From the NCBI RefSeq assembly GCF_000802245.2, contig NZ_CP021080.1, forward strand, positions 6,138,001 through 6,202,000: a DNA stretch of 64,000 bases. The letters run 5' to 3'. Below are positions 28,965 through 37,363 of this stretch, in pieces. Source of the stretch: Streptomyces pluripotens. GTDB lineage: Bacteria > Actinomycetota > Actinomycetes > Streptomycetales > Streptomycetaceae. A program made the translations under genes and the position numbers. The notes under the pieces are model-generated. The model made no database searches and was not told where the DNA came from. It saw only the letters and a program-made list of their open reading frames with translations. The stretch's first letter is position 1; the number at the start of each line of letters is the position of its first letter.

Positions 28965-29323
28965 CCGGGGACGAGCCCTTCATCGCGGCCGTGAAACCGC
29001 TGGTCGACGCGATGGGTGGGGAACTGCTTCCACCGGACGAGGCCGGCCCCGAGGACGTCGTCCTGGCCTGGGAGGGGGCCGACGCCGTCGCCGTGCGCCT
29101 GCCTCAGCTGGCCGATTCCCTCGACCACATCCTGGCTGCCATGGAACGCAGGCGGGGGCGACCGCTGGCGGACCTGGACCGCAAGTCCAAGCAGGAAGTC
29201 GTGCGCATCCTGGAAGCCCGCGGGGCCTTCGCCGTGCGGCACGGTGTGGAGACCGTGGCGAGCGCGCTCGGCGTCAGCCGCTTCACCGTCTACAACTACC
29301 TCAACCGGGAGAAGGGGGCCTGA
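28961..29323 (+). CDS. HTH_22 (YheO/DauR-like) DNA-binding protein
   Basis: A 120-residue regulator whose ATG overlaps the preceding gene. The N-terminal half (EPFIAAVKPLVDAMGGELLP) is a small domain without a clear match. The C-terminal half reads DRKSKQEVVRILEARGAFAV and then VASALGVSRFTVYNYLNR, which fits the HTH_22 type found in YheO/DauR regulators. Coupling to the thiamine-binding-like protein suggests a sensor-regulator pair. Its target is unknown; uraD starts 142 bases downstream. Confidence 0.7.
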   Translation: MTGDEPFIAAVKPLVDAMGGELLPPDEAGPEDVVLAWEGADAVAVRLPQLADSLDHILAAMERRRGRPLADLDRKSKQEVVRILEARGAFAVRHGVETVASALGVSRFTVYNYLNREKGA

Positions 29324-29376
29324 TCGGCGAGGCTGCGCCGTCCCCTGGAAGTCGGCGGGCTTGTTACGCAGAATTT

Positions 29377-29417
29377 TCAACAAAGTGTTGACGTCGTGTT
29401 TCCGAGGGCGTTAGCTA
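29377..29417 (+). promoter_or_regulatory. uraD operon promoter with TCAACA-N3-TGTTGA palindrome
   Basis: TCAACAAAGTGTTGA (29377-29391) is a perfect palindrome that overlaps the -35 TTGACG (29388-29393). TAGCTA (29412-29417) follows after 18 bases. No TTCC-N7-GGAA box was found here, unlike the glyoxylate-branch promoters. Confidence 0.6.
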
Positions 29418-29465
29418 TCGGCAGCCCGTTCAGCACGAAGGCCCATCGCGGCCACGGAGGCTCCC

Positions 29466-29978
29466 GTGACGTCGACTTCCACGCCCTCGGGTCTGGCCCG
29501 GTTCAACGATCTGGAGGACAGCGCGGCCTTCGCAACCCTTCACGAGGCGTGCGCGTCCGCCGCATGGGCCCGACAACTACTCGCCGCCCGCCCCTACGCC
29601 ACCCTGGAGGACCTCTACGCCGCCAGCGACGCCGCCATGGCCGAGCTGACGACCGCGGACCTGGAGGAGGCGATGGCCGGGCATCCGCCGATCGGGCGCC
29701 CCAGGCCCGGCGACCCGGCCTCGGCACGCGAACAGCGCGGCATGGCCGGCGCCTCGGAGGAACTCAAGGCCGAGATGCTCGAACTCAACCTGACGTACCA
29801 GGAGAGGTTCGGCCACGTCTTCCTCATCTGCGCCACCGGCAGGACCGGCGAGCAGATGCGGGACGCAGCCAGGGAGCGGATCGACAACGCGCCGGAGAAG
29901 GAGCGGGAGATCGTCCGCACCGAGCTGGGAAAGATCAACCGCATCCGACTGGCCCGACTCGTCGAAGAGGACGCCTGA
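29466..29978 (+). CDS. uraD: OHCU decarboxylase
   Basis: A 170-residue enzyme that decarboxylates 2-oxo-4-hydroxy-4-carboxy-5-ureidoimidazoline to S-allantoin. It starts at GTG 29466. Family signatures are FNDLEDSAAF near the N-terminus, the catalytic His in GHPPIGRP, the Glu of SAREQRGM, and the YQERFGHVFLICATGRTGEQ block. It is the first gene of a uraD-uraH-uricase operon; uraH starts 4 bases after its stop. Confidence 0.94.
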   Translation: MTSTSTPSGLARFNDLEDSAAFATLHEACASAAWARQLLAARPYATLEDLYAASDAAMAELTTADLEEAMAGHPPIGRPRPGDPASAREQRGMAGASEELKAEMLELNLTYQERFGHVFLICATGRTGEQMRDAARERIDNAPEKEREIVRTELGKINRIRLARLVEEDA

Positions 29979-29982
29979 CACC

Positions 29983-30381
29983 ATGAGCACCAGCACCACC
30001 ACCTCCGTGTCCACGCACATCCTGGACACCTCCGTCGGCCGTCCCGCGGAGAGCGTCGCCGTTCACCTTTCCGCCCGGACCGGGCGGGGAACGGACTGGC
30101 AGGCGCTCGGCGGCTCCGCGACCGACGCTGACGGCCGGTGCAAGGACCTGCCGGCGCTGCCGGAAGGGACCACCCACGTACGGCTGGACTTCGCCGTCGA
30201 GCCGTATTTCGAGAAGAAGCAAGCCGATGCGCAGCAGGACGCCCCCGCGAATCGGGACAGCGGTGCGCAGTCCGTGTTCTTCCCGGAGGTGGCGATCACG
30301 TTCGCCGTGGTCCCCGGGGAGCACTACCACGTACCGCTGCTGCTCAACCCGTTCGGCTACTCCGTTTACCGAGGGAGCTAG
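29983..30381 (+). CDS. uraH: 5-hydroxyisourate hydrolase
   Basis: A 132-residue transthyretin-related protein that opens the 5-hydroxyisourate ring. The N-terminal signature STHILDTSVGRPAESVAVHL and the C-terminal YHVPLLLNPFGYSVYRGS, ending in the obligatory YRGS tetrapeptide, are both present. It has the standard length with a short insert near residue 80 (QADAQQDAPANRDSG). It is the second gene of the urate operon. Confidence 0.95.
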   Translation: MSTSTTTSVSTHILDTSVGRPAESVAVHLSARTGRGTDWQALGGSATDADGRCKDLPALPEGTTHVRLDFAVEPYFEKKQADAQQDAPANRDSGAQSVFFPEVAITFAVVPGEHYHVPLLLNPFGYSVYRGS

Positions 30382-30388
30382 CAGACAC

Positions 30389-31336
30389 ATGGCAGAAAAT
30401 TCCCGCCCGGCCCGCCCTGTGGTCCTGGGACAGAACCAGTACGGCAAGGCCGAGAACCGAGTGGTCAAGATCACGCGGGACGGCGCCACCCACCACATCA
30501 AGGACCTCAACGTCTCCGTGGCGCTCAGCGGCGACATGGACGACGTCCACTACTCCGGCTCCAACGCCCACGTCCTGCCCACCGACACCACCAAGAACAC
30601 GGTGTTCGCGAAGGCCAGGGAACACGGCATCGAGTCCGCCGAGCAGTTCGGTATCCACCTCGCCCGCCACTTCGTCACCTCGCAAGAGGTGATCCACCGG
30701 GCGCGGATCCGCATCGAGGAGTACGCCTGGGAGCGGATCGAGTCCTCCGACGCCAACTCCAAGTTCATCGGCGCCGACGAGGTCAAGCACTCCTTCGTCC
30801 GCAAGGGCCAGGAGACCCGCCTGACCGAGATCACCTACGACGGCGAGCAGTGGCAGGTCATCTCCGGCCTCAAGGACCTGACGGTGTTGAACTCGACCAA
30901 CTCCGAGTTCTGGGGCTACATCAAGGACAAGTACACGACCCTCCAGGAGGCCTACGACCGCATCCTGGCCACATCGGTCGCGGCCCAGTGGCGGTTCAAC
31001 TGGACCGACGACGAGCAGAAGATGCCCAACTGGGAGAAGTCCTACGAGCAGGTCAGGAAACACATGCTCCAGGCCTTCGCCGAGACTTACTCGCTCTCGC
31101 TGCAGCAGACGCTGTATCAGATGGGCTCGCGCATCATCAACAACCGCAGCGAGATCGACGAGGTCCGCTTCTCGCTGCCCAACAAGCACCACTTCCTCGT
31201 CGACCTGGAGCCCTTCGGGCTGAAGAACGACAACGAGGTGTACTTCGCCGCCGACCGCCCCTACGGCCTCATCGAGGGCACGGTCGTGCGCGATGGCTGT
31301 GAGGCCCGTATCCCGGTCGACATGACCAATCTCTGA
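30389..31336 (+). CDS. uox: Urate oxidase (uricase)
   Basis: A 315-residue cofactor-free oxidase that converts urate and O2 to 5-hydroxyisourate and H2O2. ATG 30389 lies 7 bases after uraH. The catalytic Lys/Thr pair is visible in NQYGKAENRVVKI and PTDTTKNTVFAKA. The substrate-binding NSTNSEFWGYIKDKYTTLQE block and the C-terminal VDLEPFGLKNDNEVYFAADR are intact. H2O2 from this step explains the catalase nearby. A terminator follows directly. Confidence 0.96.
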   Translation: MAENSRPARPVVLGQNQYGKAENRVVKITRDGATHHIKDLNVSVALSGDMDDVHYSGSNAHVLPTDTTKNTVFAKAREHGIESAEQFGIHLARHFVTSQEVIHRARIRIEEYAWERIESSDANSKFIGADEVKHSFVRKGQETRLTEITYDGEQWQVISGLKDLTVLNSTNSEFWGYIKDKYTTLQEAYDRILATSVAAQWRFNWTDDEQKMPNWEKSYEQVRKHMLQAFAETYSLSLQQTLYQMGSRIINNRSEIDEVRFSLPNKHHFLVDLEPFGLKNDNEVYFAADRPYGLIEGTVVRDGCEARIPVDMTNL

Positions 31337-31346
31337 CGCGGGACGC

Positions 31347-31378
31347 GCGCCCCGGCCCCGTCACCGAGGCCGGGGCGC
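31347..31378 (+). terminator. uraD-uraH-uox operon terminator
   Basis: GCGCCCCGGCC (31347-31357) pairs with 31368-31378 around a 10-base loop, starting 11 bases after the uricase stop. Confidence 0.75.
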
Positions 31379-31398
31379 CGCACACCGGAGGGAACGAA

Positions 31399-31737
31399 AT
31401 GGCACAGCCTGCGAACGGGGCCGCCACGGCACACCGCGACGGCTCGGGTCGCCTCCCGTTCCGGCCGATCGCCGTCAGCGGCATCCGTGCGCCGTCCCGG
31501 GCGGCACCGGACGACGGTTCCCGCTTCGTCGAGGCCGCCGCGGCGCTCGGCGCCGGCAGCGCTCCGCCGTCAGCGCCGGCCTTCCACACCGACTTCCCGG
31601 CCCGGGCGCAAACCCGGGCGCGAACCCCGTCCGGCCCCGCGATCGACGCTGACGTGCTCGTCACGGCCCCGTTCAACCTGTTCTTCCACCACCTCGGCAC
31701 CCGGAGCCACCCTGCTCCGGCACTCAAATCCTCCTAG
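31399..31737 (+). CDS. Doubtful ORF, 112 residues
   Basis: ATG 31399 follows GGAGGGAACGAA, a good ribosome site, and the frame runs 112 residues rich in Ala, Pro, Arg and Ser (SGIRAPSRAAPDDGSRFVEA). No domain, signal peptide or family is recognised, and it lies just after a terminator. Either a strain-specific gene or non-coding DNA in the 31379-31805 gap. Confidence 0.3.
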   Translation: MAQPANGAATAHRDGSGRLPFRPIAVSGIRAPSRAAPDDGSRFVEAAAALGAGSAPPSAPAFHTDFPARAQTRARTPSGPAIDADVLVTAPFNLFFHHLGTRSHPAPALKSS

Positions 31738-31805
31738 GGTCCTGCCGTGCCCTCCCCGTGGACACTCCCCCTCCACGGGCCGCCACCGAAAGACAAGGAA
31801 GCACG

Positions 31806-33191
31806 ATGGCACCATCGGCAGCCCAGCGCATCGTCATCGAGAACTGCGCGATCGCGACCGTGGACGCGGGCGACACGGAGTACGCCCGCGGGCACCTGGT
31901 CCTCGCCGGCAACCGGATCGAGTCGGTTGGCGCGGGCCGTGCCCCCGAAGGCCTGGAGAACGTGGTGCGCCGGATCGACGCGAGCGGCCATCTGGCCACG
32001 CCCGGACTGGTCAACACCCACCACCACTTCTACCAGTGGATCACCCGGGGCCTGGCCACCGACCACAACCTGTTCAACTGGCTGGTCGCGCTCTACCCCA
32101 CCTGGGCGCGCATCGACGAGCAGATGACCTACTCGGCCGCACAGGGGTCCCTCGCCATGATGGCCCGCGGTGGTGTCACCACGGCCATGGACCACCACTA
32201 CGTCTTCCCGCATGGTTCCGGCGACCTGTCCGGTTCGATCATCAAGGCCGCCGCCGAGATGGGCGTGCGCTTCACCCTGGCACGCGGCTCGATGGACCGC
32301 AGTGAGAAGGACGGAGGCCTGCCGCCGGACTTCGCCGTCGAGACGCTTCAGGGCGCCCTCGCGGCGACGGAGGAGACCGTCAGGAAGCACCACGATCCCT
32401 CCTTCGACGCCATGACGCAGGTGGCGGTCGCCCCCTGCTCGCCGTTCTCCGTCTCCACCGAACTCATGCGCGAGGGCGCTGAACTGGCCCGCCGGCTGGG
32501 CGTACGCCTGCACACCCACGGTTCGGAGACCGTAGAGGAGGAGAAGTTCTGCCACGAACTGTTCGGCATGGGCCCGACCGACTACTTCGAGTCCACGGGC
32601 TGGCTCGGTGCCGATGTGTGGATGGCGCACTGCGTCCACATGACCGACTCCGACATCGCCGCCTTCGCCCGTACGAAGACCGGTGTCGCCCACTGCCCCT
32701 CCTCCAACGCCCGGCTCGCGGCCGGGATCGCCCGCGTCCCCGACATGCTCAGGGCGGGCGTCCCGGTGGGCCTCGGCGTCGACGGCACCGCCTCCAACGA
32801 GTCCGGCGAACTCCACACCGAACTGCGCAACGCCCTGTTGATCAACCGCCTCGGCCCGCACCGCGAGGCCGCGTTGAACGCCCGCCAGGCGCTGCGGCTC
32901 GGTACCTACGGGGGTGCCCAGGTTCTCGGCCGGGCGGAACAGACCGGCTCGCTGGAGCCGGGCAAGCTGGCCGACCTGGTGCTGTGGCGGATGGACACGC
33001 TCGCCCACGCCTCCATCGCCGATCCGGTGACGGCGCTGGTGTTCGGCGCGGCGGCGCCGGTCACCGCGTCCTTCGTGGACGGCCGCCAGATCGTCGAGAA
33101 CGGTCGTCTCCTCACCGCCGACGAGGACGCCATCGCCCGCTCCACCCGTCAGGAGGCCCAGCGCCTGGCCCGGATCACCGCCCAGGCCTGA
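31806..33191 (+). CDS. 8-oxoguanine/guanine deaminase-type amidohydrolase
   Basis: A 461-residue metal-dependent deaminase of the TRZ/ATZ family. ATG 31806 is preceded by AAGGAAGC. Metal ligands are seen as LVNTHHHFYQW, LHTHGSE, MAHCVHM and VGLGVDGTASNES. The closest functional description I can give is 8-oxoguanine deaminase, or a guanine deaminase of this subgroup, which would yield urate or xanthine for the neighbouring uricase pathway. It is flanked by the urate operon and the NCS2 permease. The exact substrate is inferred from family and context. Confidence 0.82.
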   Translation: MAPSAAQRIVIENCAIATVDAGDTEYARGHLVLAGNRIESVGAGRAPEGLENVVRRIDASGHLATPGLVNTHHHFYQWITRGLATDHNLFNWLVALYPTWARIDEQMTYSAAQGSLAMMARGGVTTAMDHHYVFPHGSGDLSGSIIKAAAEMGVRFTLARGSMDRSEKDGGLPPDFAVETLQGALAATEETVRKHHDPSFDAMTQVAVAPCSPFSVSTELMREGAELARRLGVRLHTHGSETVEEEKFCHELFGMGPTDYFESTGWLGADVWMAHCVHMTDSDIAAFARTKTGVAHCPSSNARLAAGIARVPDMLRAGVPVGLGVDGTASNESGELHTELRNALLINRLGPHREAALNARQALRLGTYGGAQVLGRAEQTGSLEPGKLADLVLWRMDTLAHASIADPVTALVFGAAAPVTASFVDGRQIVENGRLLTADEDAIARSTRQEAQRLARITAQA

Positions 33192-33271
33192 TCCACCACG
33201 ATCCCCGGCGGTCGCCGCGTGCGGCCGAGAGCCGGAAGACTCCGGTCGGGAGGGACGGCTCCCGGCCGGGA

Positions 33272-33339
33272 CCGTGAATCCGAGCGGGATTCACGGCAGC
33301 CGGCTCCGGGGCGCGCGCAAGCGCGCGCCCCGGAGCCGG
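33272..33339 (+). terminator. Tandem hairpin terminator
   Basis: Two hairpins stand in series. CCGTGAATCC (33272-33281) pairs with 33287-33296 around a 5-base loop, and a 19-base arm (33300-33318) pairs perfectly with 33321-33339 around AA. They end transcription of the deaminase gene. Confidence 0.8.
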
Positions 33340-33426
33340 TCACCGCTCACCGCGCATCGAACACGACTCGTGTGCCCAGCCCCCGTCACGGTCCCGCACG
33401 ACCACACGCACCACCTCCTTGAAACC

Positions 33427-33444
33427 CACGTCGACGAAGACGTG
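33427..33444. promoter_or_regulatory. Dyad CACGTC-N6-GACGTG before the permease
   Basis: CACGTC (33427-33432) and GACGTG (33439-33444) flank GACGAA, 23 bases upstream of the permease start. It is a candidate operator. It differs from both motifs shared by the other purine-pathway promoters. Confidence 0.35.
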
Positions 33445-33466
33445 TCAACCGACCGGAGGACCCGCC

Positions 33467-34834
33467 GTGGCCGCCCATCCTGTTGACGAAAAGCTTCCCG
33501 CCCTCAAAATGGCGACCAGCGGACTGCAGCACGTGGCCGCCATGTACGCCGGAGTCGTCGCCCCGCCCCTGATCATCGGCGCGGCCGTGGGCCTGACCGC
33601 GACCGACCTGACCTTCCTCACCGGCGCCTGCTTGTTCACCGCCGGCCTCGCCACCCTTCTCCAGACCCTGGGCGTCTGGAAGATCGGCGCCCGGCTGCCC
33701 TTCGTCAACGGCGTCACGTTCGCCGGGGTAGCCCCCATGACCGCCGTCGTCGCCTCCACCCGGGACAAGTCCGACGCCCTGCCGGTCATCTTCGGCGCGG
33801 TCGTCGTCGCTGGCCTCCTCGGCTTCCTGGCCGCCCCCTTCTTCAGCAAGGCGGTCCGTTTCTTCCCCCCGGTCGTCACCGGCTCCGTCATCACCCTGAT
33901 CGGCGTGTCGCTGCTGCCGGTCGCCTTCGGCTGGGCCCAGGGACCCGACCCGAAGGCCGGTGACTACGGTTCGGTCACCTATCTCACCCTCGCCGGCGTC
34001 ACCTTGGCCATCGTTCTGCTGTTGCGCCGCTTCACCCGCGGTTTCGTCAAGCAGATCGCCGTCCTGCTCGGCCTGATCGCCGGTACGCTCCTCGCCGTAC
34101 CCTTCGGCGTCACCGACTTCGGCCCCGTCGCGCACGCCGACGTGGTGGGCTTCCCGACCCCGTTCCACTTCGGCACCCCCCAGTTCCGGCCGGCCGCCAT
34201 CCTCTCGCTGTGCGTGGTGATGGTGGTGTCGATGACCGAGTCCACCGCCGACATCCTGGCGTTGGGCGAGATCGTCGAACGCCCCGCGGACGAGAGGACC
34301 ATCGCGGCCGGCCTGCGCGCCGACACCCTCGGCTCCGCGCTCAGCCCGCTCTTCAACGGCTTCATGTGCAGCGCCTTCGCCCAGAACATCGGTCTGGTGG
34401 CGATGACACGGATCCGCAGCCGGTACGTCGTCGCCACCGCCGGCGGCTTCCTGGTCTTGATGGGCCTGTGCCCGATGGCCGCCTCGCTCATCGCGGTCGT
34501 GCCCCGACCCGTGCTCGGCGGCGCCGGCGTCGTGCTGTTCGGCTCGGTCGCCGCGAGTGGCATCCAGACCCTGGTGCGGGCCGGCCTCGACCGGGACGGC
34601 AACATCCTGACCGTGGCCGTCTCCCTGGCCGTCGGGATGATCCCGATCACCGCACCTGCGTTCTACCACTCCTTCCCCGAGACCGCGAAGATCGTCCTGG
34701 ACTCGGGCATCTCGACCGGCTGCGTGGCCGCCGTGGTCCTCAACCTGCTCTTCAACCACCTGGGCAAGGGCCGCGAGGCACAGGACGCCACCCGTCCCGT
34801 GGAGGCGGGGGAGGAGATCGCCGCCGCACACTGA
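33467..34834 (+). CDS. NCS2 nucleobase (uracil/xanthine/urate) permease
   Basis: A 455-residue integral membrane transporter importing a purine base with H+ or Na+. GTG 33467 follows GGAGGACCC. Many hydrophobic segments are visible, and the NCS2 signatures are ATSGLQHVAAMYAGVV near TM1, the QTLGVWKIGARLPFVNG block, and STADILALGEIVERP. Family members have 14 transmembrane helices. The location next to the deaminase and uricase points to urate or xanthine as the substrate rather than uracil. Confidence 0.92.
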   Translation: MAAHPVDEKLPALKMATSGLQHVAAMYAGVVAPPLIIGAAVGLTATDLTFLTGACLFTAGLATLLQTLGVWKIGARLPFVNGVTFAGVAPMTAVVASTRDKSDALPVIFGAVVVAGLLGFLAAPFFSKAVRFFPPVVTGSVITLIGVSLLPVAFGWAQGPDPKAGDYGSVTYLTLAGVTLAIVLLLRRFTRGFVKQIAVLLGLIAGTLLAVPFGVTDFGPVAHADVVGFPTPFHFGTPQFRPAAILSLCVVMVVSMTESTADILALGEIVERPADERTIAAGLRADTLGSALSPLFNGFMCSAFAQNIGLVAMTRIRSRYVVATAGGFLVLMGLCPMAASLIAVVPRPVLGGAGVVLFGSVAASGIQTLVRAGLDRDGNILTVAVSLAVGMIPITAPAFYHSFPETAKIVLDSGISTGCVAAVVLNLLFNHLGKGREAQDATRPVEAGEEIAAAH

Positions 34835-34975
34835 AGCGGTCGGGGCTGGTCGGGGCAAGGCGGAGCCGGGCGGGGCCGGGTAGAAACGGGCAGGGAGAGG
34901 GGAGGCGAACGCGAATCGCCCTGACCCGTCGTGGCACACCGTCTGTCCCCGGCCCCAGGCCGTGCCCGGGGGCGG

Positions 34976-35398
34976 CTACAGACCGAAGGGGGCTGGATCG
35001 GCCGCCAGTTCCTTGAACACCTTGCCCGGATCGGCGATCAACTTTCTCTCCTTGAGGTCCATCAGCCCGGCGACCGCGGTGATCTCGGCCGCCACCGTGC
35101 CGTCCGCCCTGCGCACCTCCTGGCGGATGCGGAAGGTTTTGCCACCACCCCATTCGAACGCGCACGTCACGTCGACCTCGTCACCGGCGAGCAGTTCCCG
35201 CCGGTAGCGAATCGTCGTTTCCAGCGCCACCGGGCCCACGCCCTGGGCGATCAGCCCGGTCTGGGTCACCCCGGCTGCCCGCAGGAGCGACCAGCGGGCG
35301 TGCTCCGCGTAGTTGATGTACACCGCCTGGTTGAGGTGGCCCTGGACGTCTGTCTCGTATCCGCGGACGGTCACGTGCACGGAAAACGGCTCGCTCAC
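34976..35398 (-). CDS. Acyl-CoA thioesterase (4HBT hot-dog fold)
   Basis: A 140-residue hot-dog protein. GTG 35398 is preceded by AAGGGG. The 4-hydroxybenzoyl-CoA thioesterase pattern is clear in YETDVQGHLNQAVYINYAEH followed by ARW, with the Asp, His, Asn and Tyr of the family in place, and in TTIRYRRELLAGDEVDVTC. It probably hydrolyses acyl-CoA or aroyl-CoA. It is a single gene and its substrate is unknown. Confidence 0.85.
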   Translation of the reverse strand: MSEPFSVHVTVRGYETDVQGHLNQAVYINYAEHARWSLLRAAGVTQTGLIAQGVGPVALETTIRYRRELLAGDEVDVTCAFEWGGGKTFRIRQEVRRADGTVAAEITAVAGLMDLKERKLIADPGKVFKELAADPAPFGL

Positions 35399-35492
35399 GA
35401 TGTCCCCTTGTCGTGTACGGCTTGTCGGGTAGGACTTCTGGTGTCGGACTTCTGCTGTAGGACGCACTGACCCGCTGATCCTGACATGCCGT

Positions 35493-36110
35493 TCACACCC
35501 GGCGCGGCGAGGCCAGCAGGTACCGCACCCTCGTCCGCGGTTCGGTGTACTCACCCGCCTGCCAGCCCGCTCGCTCCAGCGTGGCCCCGCAGGCCGCCAG
35601 GGTGCCCGGGTCCGGCGCGTATACGGCCACCGCCTCCGGTTGCGCGGTCGCGCGTACCCGGTAGCCGTCCGCGTCACCTCCCGCCGGACGGTGTCCGGCC
35701 GCCTCCAGGGCGAGCGCCGCGGCCTGCACCAGATGCGTACGCTCCCAGCCGCACGGCCGGTCCACCGCGCCGTCGGGGTGGGTCATCCGGCGTAGTTCCA
35801 GCAGCCCCTGCCAGGCGCTGTGCACCTCGCGCAGCCGCGCCGGACCGGCCAGGGGAGCCCCCTCCTCACCTCCGACGCGGGGCGTGAACACCCCGGTGGA
35901 CGGCGTGGGCACCTGTGGTTCGGGTACCGCCTCGCGCATGCGGTGCCCGGCCGGGGTGAGGAAGTGGTCGTGCGGCGGCCGTGGGTGCCGGAAGGCGAGC
36001 CCCCGCTTGACCAGTGCCGCGAGCTGAGCCTGAGTACCGCGCAGCCGGCCGGTGACCGGGTCGGCGGCATCGATCACCTGCCGCTGGGCGGCGGTCGGTG
36101 CTCGGGTCAC
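35493..36110 (-). CDS. Conserved hypothetical protein
   Basis: About 205 residues from GTG 36110; the open frame extends further upstream with Arg/Pro-rich sequence that is probably not translated. The N-terminal part (AAQRQVIDAADPVTGRLRGT, QLAALVKRGLAF, HFLTPAGHRMRE) looks like a winged-helix DNA-binding fold similar to PadR/MarR-type helpers. The rest has no recognised domain. Its composition is typical of real Streptomyces proteins. The function is unknown. Confidence 0.6.
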   Translation of the reverse strand: MTRAPTAAQRQVIDAADPVTGRLRGTQAQLAALVKRGLAFRHPRPPHDHFLTPAGHRMREAVPEPQVPTPSTGVFTPRVGGEEGAPLAGPARLREVHSAWQGLLELRRMTHPDGAVDRPCGWERTHLVQAAALALEAAGHRPAGGDADGYRVRATAQPEAVAVYAPDPGTLAACGATLERAGWQAGEYTEPRTRVRYLLASPRRV

Positions 36111-36399
36111 GGCTCGCTCCTTCCGGGAGCCCCGGCTGGACGGGCGCAGCCGGGGAGACGGCCCCTTCGCAGGGTACGGCCCGCGTCTGACAGTGACGGG
36201 GCGGGGCATGTCGTTCGGTACCGGTGGGGAAGGTCCCCGCGGGGGGACGGCGCGCCGCCACCCGGGTGTCGCGGAGGGCCGGTTCGTGACGAACCGGGCT
36301 GGTGCCCGTATCCGGCTGCACCACTCGCATTCGGCTGTGCTGTGCCGCCCACATCCGGTCGTACCACCCGGGAACGGCCGTGCGGCCAGCGGCGATGGG

Positions 36400-36999
36400 T
36401 TACTGCGGTGGCCGAATGTTCCACCCCGCCACCACCGGCCGCCCGTGCTCCGTGCTGAGCCGGCACAACGTCCCCGTCGCCAGTTGGAACAGCGCCCCGT
36501 GATCCGGCTGCAGTCCCAGGCGACGGGCGGTGAGCACGCGCAGGAAGTGGCCGTGGGCGATCAAGACGACCACGCCCTCGGTGTTGGCGAGGGCCGCGTC
36601 GGCCTTGTCCAGCATCCGGTCGGCGCGTTCCCCGACCTGCTCCACGCTCTCGCCCGGATGCTCTGGGGGCCCGGGTAGGACCCCGTCCGTGAACAAGAAC
36701 CAGCCGGGCCTGCGCCGGTGGATCTCCGTGGTGGTCACGCCCTCGTACCCGCCGTAGTCCCACTCGCGCAGGTCGGTGTCCACCCGTGCGTCGTGGATCC
36801 CGATGAGCTGGGCGGTCTCGCGGGCCCGCTGCAGCGGGCTGACGAACGCCGCCCCGATCCGGTGCGAGCGGATCAACGGGACCAGGCGCCTCGCCTCGTC
36901 CCGACCGTGCTCGGTGAGCGGTACGTCCGTCCAGCCGGTGTGTCGTCCGGACCGTGACCACTCGGTCTCACCGTGCCGGACCAGAAAGAGGTCACCCAC
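36400..36999 (-). CDS. Histidine phosphatase (phosphoglycerate mutase-like)
   Basis: A 199-residue member of the histidine phosphatase superfamily. GTG 36999 follows GAAGGG. The catalytic motif LFLVRHGETEWS is at the N-terminus, SPLQRARETAQLIG and LREWDYGGYEG in the middle, and the second catalytic His in IAHGHFLRVLTARRL. Such proteins dephosphorylate small phosphometabolites rather than acting as true mutases. The substrate is unknown. Confidence 0.9.
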   Translation of the reverse strand: MGDLFLVRHGETEWSRSGRHTGWTDVPLTEHGRDEARRLVPLIRSHRIGAAFVSPLQRARETAQLIGIHDARVDTDLREWDYGGYEGVTTTEIHRRRPGWFLFTDGVLPGPPEHPGESVEQVGERADRMLDKADAALANTEGVVVLIAHGHFLRVLTARRLGLQPDHGALFQLATGTLCRLSTEHGRPVVAGWNIRPPQ

Positions 37000-37363
37000 G
37001 TCGAAGCCCTTCCAGCTCGCCTGCCAGCACGGTGTCACAGGCCGGCCGTGGTCCGCAGAACGGGCTGCGCCGGACGGCCGGTGTCCCGTCGGGGCCACAC
37101 CGGGGAGGACGAACGGTGCTGTGAGCGCCGCGAGGGACCGGGGACCAGCTGCACACGGCCCGGTACGCGCCCGGACGACCACATGAGCCGGGACCGGGCC
37201 CCGCCGTACCGGCCGACACGGAAGGCCGAGGCCCGGCAGGAGCAGCGAGCAGCCGCCCGACCGGTGTGCCACTAGTCAGGCGTGCGCCGGCGGCGCGTGC
37301 GGCACGTCCTGCGCGAAGTCCTCCGGCCGTGCGGGGTGATCCGCGTGCCGGCGTGCGGAGGGA
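37000..37363. other. Intergenic region without a supported gene
   Basis: These 364 bases between the histidine phosphatase start and the aminotransferase stop, both on the minus strand, contain only Arg/Pro-rich frames. No clear hairpin or operator was seen. The phosphatase promoter presumably lies here. Confidence 0.45.
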
